Source: Lanius collurio | Taxonomy: Eukaryota; Chordata; Aves; Passeriformes; Laniidae | Direction: 5' to 3' | DNA length: 64,000 bases | Assembly: GCA_020086605.1 (NCBI GenBank) | Contig: JACBWW010000096.1 | Coordinates: 682,001-746,000 of the forward strand | Shown: piece by piece, positions 55,701-64,000 of the stretch | Position numbering within the stretch: position 1 is the first letter of the stretch | Layout: each line of letters starts with the position of its first letter | Notes under the pieces: model-generated | What the model was told of the DNA's origin: nothing | Database searches by the model: none | Seen by the model: only the letters and a program-made list of their open reading frames with translations | Program-made: the position numbers and the translations under genes

Positions 55701-58700
55701 AAGAGATTCCTCCCCTTTCATGTACATTATCTTACTCCTATCAACCCTGATGTTCATTTGCTCCTTGTCCCATAGCTGACTGATGCCTCGAAATCCACTG
55801 CAACTCTTGGCAGTCAGTTTTCATCACTATTATTTTAAAGAATTTTATATCTTCCCAACACTTAGTCACTCATTATCTCCTTCTTTTTATAGATCATTTA
55901 TGTTGAGCAGTAGATATCCCAGCAGAGCTCCCTGAGGGACTCTGATGTTAAACCTCTACTTTTGTTGAAGCTGATCAGTTAATCCTGCTATTTAAGCTAT
56001 TTTTTAATTCATGAGGAGACCTCCCCTCTTGTCCCATGACAGCTGAATTTCCCATGAGCTATTATCCTAGGCCATAGTGTTTTTAAATTCTTTACAGAAA
56101 CTCTAACAAAACAATTTAGTACTTAATATCAAAATTCTCAGTCTAAATATTACAATATTAATGTAAAATAAAATTCAGTCAACTCCCTACCCAAAACTCC
56201 AGCTGAAAACACCAGAAATGCATTTATAATGTAAACCTTGAAAGTTTTAGCATTTTAAATTATGTGGTAAAGGTTCAATTTAAGTTAATTACCTATACCA
56301 CAAAGAGTCTTCTTGGATGTACAGCTGGGCTATTTCTGGTTTATCAATGGGATCTTTTTCTGTAAATTAAAGATGAATTAAAGTAAAAAAGGAAGTTACC
56401 AGGCTGCAATATTAATGGTTGGTTCTGTGGAACTGATCTGGTAATTGAGTAGCAACAAACTGAGTTCTTTTTGGAAAGCACAATTTACAGTTCTTAAAAG
56501 CAAGGTAGTAATAAGATAATTGATGCAAAGCTGTAATACCATTTGGTCTCACTTGAGAGAGAAAACTTAATATTAAAATATTTTTGACTGACAACATTGC
56601 CATTTATCTTCCTAGCTGGAGTCAAGTAAGAACAATAAAGTGAGAAAGTCTCTCTGTGCTCTGTCCGTATCAGCTGTCATCACACTTAAAACAAATGATG
56701 TGAACAACCCCAAAAAGATTGTGTTTTCTCAGGTTTTTTGGATTTTGACACCCAGAGTGGAACTTCAATACCCTGATAGGATTTGAGAAGTTCTCTGGGT
56801 ATGACACTTTGTGGACTGGAGAGAAAAAACCAAAAGCTTAGACATCCCAGGTGTCATCAATTCAATCACCAAAATTAGATGGCTGTTATGTAAATTATGC
56901 AAATATGAGACTCAACCTCTTCGTTCATATTTGAGAAATGAAATATTTAATGATGTTGACATTTTTAATTATCATCAGTTAACTCCTAAGTGGGATCAGT
57001 GTTATTACAGGATCTCTGCAGACTTTGGTGGACATTTCTGCATCCCATCAGATTTTATTGAACATGTGTATGCTAGCAGTGTTTGAAAACCTGAAACAAT
57101 GTAAAATAACAAATAGATTTTCAAAATCACCAAACAGATAAATTAATAGGGCCCTTTAAAACTGGTCTGTTCTTTGACAGTGGTCAGAATCTCATCATAT
57201 CATGATGAACAGTTTTCCCATAACTTTTCCAATACCCCATTACTTTTGATGTAAGTTTCAAAAAAAGTCATGAAACGACACTATTGGGATGGAAATGGTA
57301 TGAGAAAAGAAATATCATAACTGTGAACTTTTTAATTTAAATTTATTTATCTGTCTCACATCACTAAATTATATTGTTCCTTAGATTTACTGAGCAGGCA
57401 GAAAATAAGAGTCAAAAGATAGGCCATTCCAAAAATTTAATTTCAGCTCTCTCATTGACATGCCTCACAGAAATTTCCTGATAGCTAAACCTCAGCTTTT
57501 CCATCAGCAAAAGAGGGATAACAGTGTTTAACTAAATCACAAAGCCAGTGATATTATTGCTGTTGTTTTTCCTATTTTGTAAGTAATCATCTGTGTTACA
57601 CAGAACTTTCTGAGAGGAATCTACCTATCTAAATAGAGATCTTAAAATCCTGAGGATTAATTAATTTATGTTTGCATAGTTCTTTGAAGCTGGGAAACAC
57701 TATATAAATGTTAAATATTATCTACTCCTAACCACTGACTATGACTTTTGGTAGGTGCTGCATATCTCAGTGCACACTATCACTACAGCCCAAGTCCTGT
57801 AAAATTCATAAAATTATTAGTTTTCCTATTAATATACTTTCTGTCCTCTTCTCTAACCTTCAGACTCTTTGCCTAGCCCACTAAAAGAAAAACTGCCAGG
57901 TAACTACTCATTTCAGCCATTTTTGTGTGTTACTCTTACTGCAGAGAAACTCTCCATCTTAGTGCAAAGCAAAAAACCAACCAACCAAACAAAAAACAAA
58001 AAACCAAAAACCCAAAACATACCAAAACAAAACCCCTCCAGCACAGAATGATGTAAGAAAGCTGCTGAAAGTCTGTTATAAAAGTTCTCACTTTCTCTCC
58101 TTGAAACAAAGCTCCTCTAGTCCTTGTCCTCCATCAAGTGGCTTCAGACTCTTGTAGTTTTGAGCATGTCAGTGACACATCCTGCAGGCCTTTAGGGCAA
58201 TGGGAGCTGGCAATGGAGCAAGTTCAAGGCTTGGGAGCTCCCACTGAGGATGTTCTCCACTTGGATTTCTCCTAAATGTGCAGCTGGGATCTGTTAGTGA
58301 AAGGGCTCTGTTTTGACTCGAGTTTCAGGCAGGCAACAGAGACCTCATCAGAGAAGTACAGAAAATCACAGCTGGGCTCTCCAAGGGCTGCAGTTCCTGC
58401 CTGCTGACTGGTGGGGAAGGGACACAGCATGTGGCACAGAGCTCCCCTGGGCAACAAGAAGCAATTCACAAGGGACACTTATGTGCTCTTGCATATTTTA
58501 AGGAGAATCTACAGGGTGACACTGCATTCTTGCAACTGAGAAGGCTAATATTGTGATTTTTATATGTACACTCGGGCAACGTGCAACTTAAGAAATTCAG
58601 AGAACATCTGCTGCTAATTGTGACATGAGTTTTCCACTCAGGTTTCTTCACAGGACCATGAAATTGTCCTCGAGCAATGCTACTTGTATATATCTAAGAA

Positions 58701-61700
58701 ACTAAGGCAAAACTCCTTTTCTACTAATACTTCTCTCCCTTGGGATCATCCTCTGACACATTGCAGGGACAGATTTCTTGGTTCATCATTTCCTTCCTCT
58801 GACAGGGAAAAAATGTCAGTTTAAAGATTTACTTTATATAAGTCTAAAATACCAGTGCCTCGTACCCTGGCTGTACAGTGTGTTTCTATCACATCCTTTC
58901 AGAAACATACTAAAGTGTGGTTTAATCTCGTGAAAACAGGTAATTTGGCCATGGGTGATACAGTGTGAAGGGTATCCTGAAAATTTTGATTGCTCCCCAT
59001 TTTATTTATCTTGGTGGGGCAGATTAGAGGTTTTATAGATGGCAATCATTCTTCACATTAGCTGTCTAGCAAGGAAGGAATGAAATCTGCTCTATAAACT
59101 TGAAGGCCTCCTTATCTGTTGCTGTAACTCAACTTTCTTCTCTCTCTACAAAGTTAAGGGGACCTGACTGAAATTCCTGAAAGCCAAGTAAAAGAGGAAC
59201 CTCTTTGTGTTCTGTAATAATCCTCTGGGAAATACTTATCACACATATTATGCAGCTCCACTAATATTTTTCAGCACTAGGATTCAGCTTAACAACATAA
59301 AACTCTTGAATGATGCTGGTTAAGTAACTACTGAAACAGACTAAGGCTGGAAAAATGTAACCATTTTCTGAAATATTTTGCCCTTATTTAAAAGCAGGAA
59401 ATATTTATTTTTTTTCATTAGAGATTGCATTACTTGCTAAATTAAGTAATTTAATTAATTAGTACATAAAGGAATATTAGTGAAAAATAACTAGGAAAAT
59501 ATATTCGTGTCTCTTTCTAATAAACTGCAGGGAGAGTGTGACAAATCAGTAAAAGGCAAGTAGATGTCTGTTCCTTCATTGGTGTTTGTCCTCATATAGC
59601 CATAAATAAAGAAACTATCCAGTTGTTTCTTGAAATTAATTACAGATTTTATACAATTGGGATTTTCATCTTGGTTGTTTGGGTTTTTTTCCTACATATC
59701 CTTATTTGTGCACCTTTTTCAAAATAATCTACACCCACATTTACCAAATCTGCTGTCATTTATACAAGTCTGGCTAGTAAATCCTAGTGGTAATGTCAAT
59801 AAACACCAGTTTAGTAAAAAATGTGGTCCATAGATTTCTTCTCTATTTAAATCCCTTTCACACTTTCTTGGTTATCTGTTTCTGCAAGTGAATGCTTTAT
59901 CTACCTTTCTTGTTTTCCTAATATCAATTATTGTGAAAGTGAACACTTGTAAATTCCAGTTTTAAACAGCAATTTTAACACAGCTTTTATCAGTCCTTCT
60001 GAAATTTTTCCTTTGTTTTCTTTTTTAATCTTTATTGCACTGTTAAAAAAATAATTTTGTTCAGAAAGAACAGTACTGAGTTGGTATATCTGCATTCTTA
60101 TAGCATTCATAGCTTATAAAATGCTGGTCTTGTGATTACTAACTCCTTGAATAACCACATTCAAGTCCAAGGCATTGGAAAGAAACATGAATCATACATC
60201 TGACTACAGCATTTCAGTGAGTCAGTGAAAGGCTGACTGGTTTATGCCCCAAAGCCCATGGATTCAATAGATGTCTTTCATTTAAATGAGTTTTAGGTCA
60301 GATCTACTATGGCTGCACAAACACTGAAAAATCAACAACATTCTTTAACTGGAGTGAGTGGCCTGCTTAAGATGATGAAGTATTCTATATTATGTAACTA
60401 AATCTGTAAGAAATACCTGGGTTCTGTTGCTTGTTTAAACAAGATCAAAGGTATCTTGAAAGAACTCATGGACAAAAAGTCTGAAAGTGAGTATGTTAAC
60501 AGGAAAACTGAAAACACCAGTGTCACTTTTATCACTGAAGCAGAAATTACGGGGTTTGAGAAGAGATTTTTAACACTTTATCTATACCTCAGGAACATGA
60601 ACCTTATTGAAGGACTTTTCTGCTTGGTCACAGACATTTTTTTATGAAAGATTCATGAGTATTTTGTTAGTACATTCTATTTTGCAGCATCAAAGAAAAG
60701 CATGGGTGGGAGGTGCAGGGATGAAATCTTTCCAAAAATATCCCTTCTTTAACTTTGTTGCCTGCTTTATCTGCAGGCCTTGACTGTTTTGGACATGATA
60801 TTTTTCCCAGAAATTCCTTTCTCCTTGTTCCTTAGCAATGCCTCTGCCCTTGACTGCATTTTTGTCTTGGGATCTGTACTTTTTTATTTTCTGTGGAATA
60901 AATGTCTTCTTTGTTCATATTACTTACTGTTTTAGAAATTTTCTGGGTCAGCAAACCTAGAAGAAATGATAAAACTTTGTCTTTGGGGAAAGCTCTGAGT
61001 TCTTAGAGCTGACCCTACAATGAGAATATCAAAGTCAGTGACAGACCAAAGAAGTAAAGAAGATATTGTGAAATTGACTTTCTTTGATGGTATAATATAA
61101 AAAAGAAAATAGAAGTTGAACCAAGCACAAAACACTTGCCAAAAACTTAGAAAAATCCAAAAGTCAATTCTCTGGAACAGTACTGGAATCATATTTCATA
61201 TTACTTTATAGTTTTGTAAAACTTTGCAATGATTCTATTTTTGCTGGTAATTTTTAAGAATGAGGCGTTCTGGAATATTCCTCTACAGTGCTACCTAACA
61301 CTGTCCCATAGGAAATCAGTTGAATTTTATGACTGCTGGAGTTATTTTTTATGTTTAAAGTTTTAAGTCTGTGGACACCATTGATCAAATCTGGGGATAA
61401 AGCTACAATCAAGCTTTTGAGTGTTCTAGAAAGACAACGTCAGAAACAGCTGAGTAGCTCGAAGAGCAATACCTCATGATTCTTTTGCAAAACTTCCCAT
61501 GAAAAACCCATCTCTGCAAGGTGAGAAAGATGAGATAACTGTACTCAGGTAAACCAAGGGAGGACTAAGGAATCATCTGTCAGGAGGAGAAACCTGTTTT
61601 CCGAACAGAGTGGCCATCCTTACCCAATTCCTTTCAGAAGAAGCAGGGCCATCTCTCTCTCCTCAGCCAGCAGCAGTGAGGCTCCAGTTCAGCTTGCAGA

Positions 61701-64000
61701 GGCAGAAATGAAGGTGAACAATGCTCAGATCATTAAAGAAATTAACTTGGCAGCACAGAAGTGAGACAATGGGGCTGTCTTTTCCTCAGGAGTGGATTCC
61801 AGCACACCAAGAGTGAATAACAACCTCAGATCTCGACATGACCCGTGGAAACCACAGCTAGAATGAGCTTGCTGCAAAAGCAAAGCACTTACCAGCAAAA
61901 GAGAAGGATCAAGAGAAAAGATGTTCAGACCAAATGCACGCTTTTGCTGGAGCAAAAGCAACCAGGATGGACGTGATTTCCCTATCAGATGCCTGCGAGG
62001 AGAAGCACCTCCAAGCCCTGCTGTGAGAGAAAAGGAGCTTGCAGAGTCCTGCAGCCAGAACCACCAGCCAGATCAGGTGTGTTGTTCACAAGTTGTTGAG
62101 TTAGAGTAGGGAATAACAGATTGAGGGATTATACAAACATTGTATTGCTAATGAGGAAACAGAGCAGCTCAGTGTTCCAACTCGTGGCAGGAGAAGTGGG
62201 AAAACTTCTCCAGACTGACTCCAGCCACTTTCACAAATTTCTTGTATGCCCTACTTTGATCCCCCCTGCTATCCAGGAAATGGGGACAGGTAATAACTTC
62301 CCACATGTGAGTAAATAGGTCCTTTAGGTATTGTAAACTCTTCAGAAAATAAGACAGTGATAAAAGTCATGAAATACATTTAATGAGATTTTTTTCTAAT
62401 ATGGCATAAGAAACATTCATGTCCAAATTCTAAAGAGTGAGCATCATGATTTTTTTTTTTCTGAAAAAAACAGGAGTTTTTCTTGACCTTGGAATTTAAA
62501 CTTTTGCCTTTAGTATATCTGGGAGCATGCACAGAAACCTTTTACGGAACAAACATCCAGTAATGGGTATAAAAACCCCTAAAACATCATCCTGAGTCAT
62601 CTGTCTATTTTTTATTTCTCTTAAAGCTGTGAAATGGAGTTATACTTAGGACTGTGTGCCTTTTACATCCCATCTATATTTTTCCAATTAAAGGAAAGCA
62701 AATCTGCTTTTTAAGCTATCACAAGAAAATAATTTCCCTCCACAAGATGGCTCCCACAGTGAGAAACTCCAGGCTATGAAGATTTCTTTTTTTAATTCTT
62801 CAGAAAAGGATCTCAAATCATACGATTTAATCTGTCTCCTTTTAGCTCTTGAGGATTGATGTTTATTAAAAAAAAAAAAAGGTTTATTTTCTTTTATGCT
62901 GCAATTATTCTGTGGTGCAGGATAGATAACTTTGTTATTACGATTGCTCACAATGTGGAGCAAATTTCTTGAAGCCTGTTTTGATTATTTTTGTCAACTG
63001 TGTATTTTTTTTCTAAAATATCTGATACAAGTGGCCATTTCATGCCAGGGATGCCTAATAAGAACTCCCCACTGAAATCAGTGAAGAACTATGACTAAAA
63101 ATCAATGGTTACATATGATCCAAGCTGTTTTATTCTAGAATATTCTATGACAGTCTTTGGGGATACAATAGAGAGAAACAATTCTGGGCATTAGCTTCAC
63201 AGAAACATAATTTTTATGATTTATCAGTGACAGAGTTTCACAGAGCTTGCCAGATTAAAGGGAAAAGAAAAATCTAAGAAAATATATGAAAGCAGATCTG
63301 TAGAATTAAAGAGTCTTATGACTGTAAGAGTGTTTACAAGCACCTGAACTAGAATGTTAATACCCCTTTGTCCTGATGCTCCACAATAGTTTTGTGCATA
63401 TTCACATTGAAACATTATGTACAAGCTGGAAACTGCGAGGGAACATTGAGCCATGCTGTTTTTTCCTGTTTTGCTGTTGTTAAAGAGCACACACAAAGGA
63501 GACAGAAATGTAACTTGATAGAAGTGAGCCCTAACATTCTGGTTTTGAGCCTTGAGCAGCACAAACAGATACAACCAAGTTTTGTGTACTTGTGGCTAAT
63601 TACATTTTTTGCATACCAGTGGTACCTGGGGCTTTCTGTCACTGATAGATCTGTACCCAGGAATTGCACTTGCAATTGTGTCAACATCTGTCTTGAAAGG
63701 AACTGAGAGGCTGAGGATGAAATGCTTGCTCTGTTTACCTGCATCTCACTTAGGCTAAAAGTACATTGAAGTGTCCAATTCTGGTGCCTTTGCATGTGTC
63801 ATCCAGTGAACTACATGGTAAGCAGTTATTTTAATCTCAGGAGAGTATTTGCTTTTTCCTTCTCATTCTTTATGAATGACAACTGTGCAAAATAATTTTT
63901 CTTTTGAGCTTATTGACAGTCATAACATAGGATTTTGGAAAAGGAAGTCCCAGCTAAAATAAAAATAATTTTTTTTTTTTTTTTTGCTTTGGTTTTGAAA

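Overview
This window looks like vertebrate, most probably avian, nuclear DNA from a gene-poor region: either an intergenic desert or a very large intron. The evidence is low GC content, CpG depletion over most of its length, no compact reading frames, and the type of repeats present. It has four CR1 LINE fragments, two of which carry the bird-type 3' end (a 'ggttggaagggacctc'-like block followed by ATTCTGTG-type octamers). It has no Alu, B1 or L1. Nothing points to a bacterium, phage or plasmid: there are no operons, ribosome-binding sites, CRISPR arrays, rRNAs or tRNAs.

I could not support any protein-coding gene. All open frames are short (the longest is 158 codons, about 26.7-27.2 kb, minus strand). 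None resembles a protein family I recognise, apart from degraded CR1 reverse-transcriptase remnants at 46.3-46.8 kb. The layout is as follows. 0-14 kb is AT-rich unique sequence with one possible ancient palindromic repeat relic near 3.4 kb and a possible 42-bp splice-bracketed segment at 4.07 kb. At 14.2 kb there is a MIR-type SINE tail (minus strand). 15-34 kb is unique sequence with TG/AC-rich low-complexity patches, a splice-bracketed open segment at 26.98-27.22 kb and a CpG cluster at 28.8-29.2 kb. At 34.3, 44.2, 46.2-46.8 and 49.3-49.5 kb lie the CR1 fragments, the last followed by a nested tandem duplication. At 54.8 kb and 57.4-57.7 kb there are MIR-type SINE relics. At 55.6-56.1 kb a very old CR1/L3-like LINE reverse-transcriptase fragment still encodes a recognisable VPQG motif on the minus strand. 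The remainder to 64 kb is unique sequence with low-complexity tracts.

No interacting gene system is visible. What is informative here is a layered record of old retroposons (MIR, CR1/L3-like) and younger CR1 insertions, plus a few segments whose CpG content or splice-site context makes them candidates for conserved elements or non-coding exons. I found no exciting undescribed system. Repeat identities come from recalled consensus sequences, not from a database search, so boundaries are approximate.
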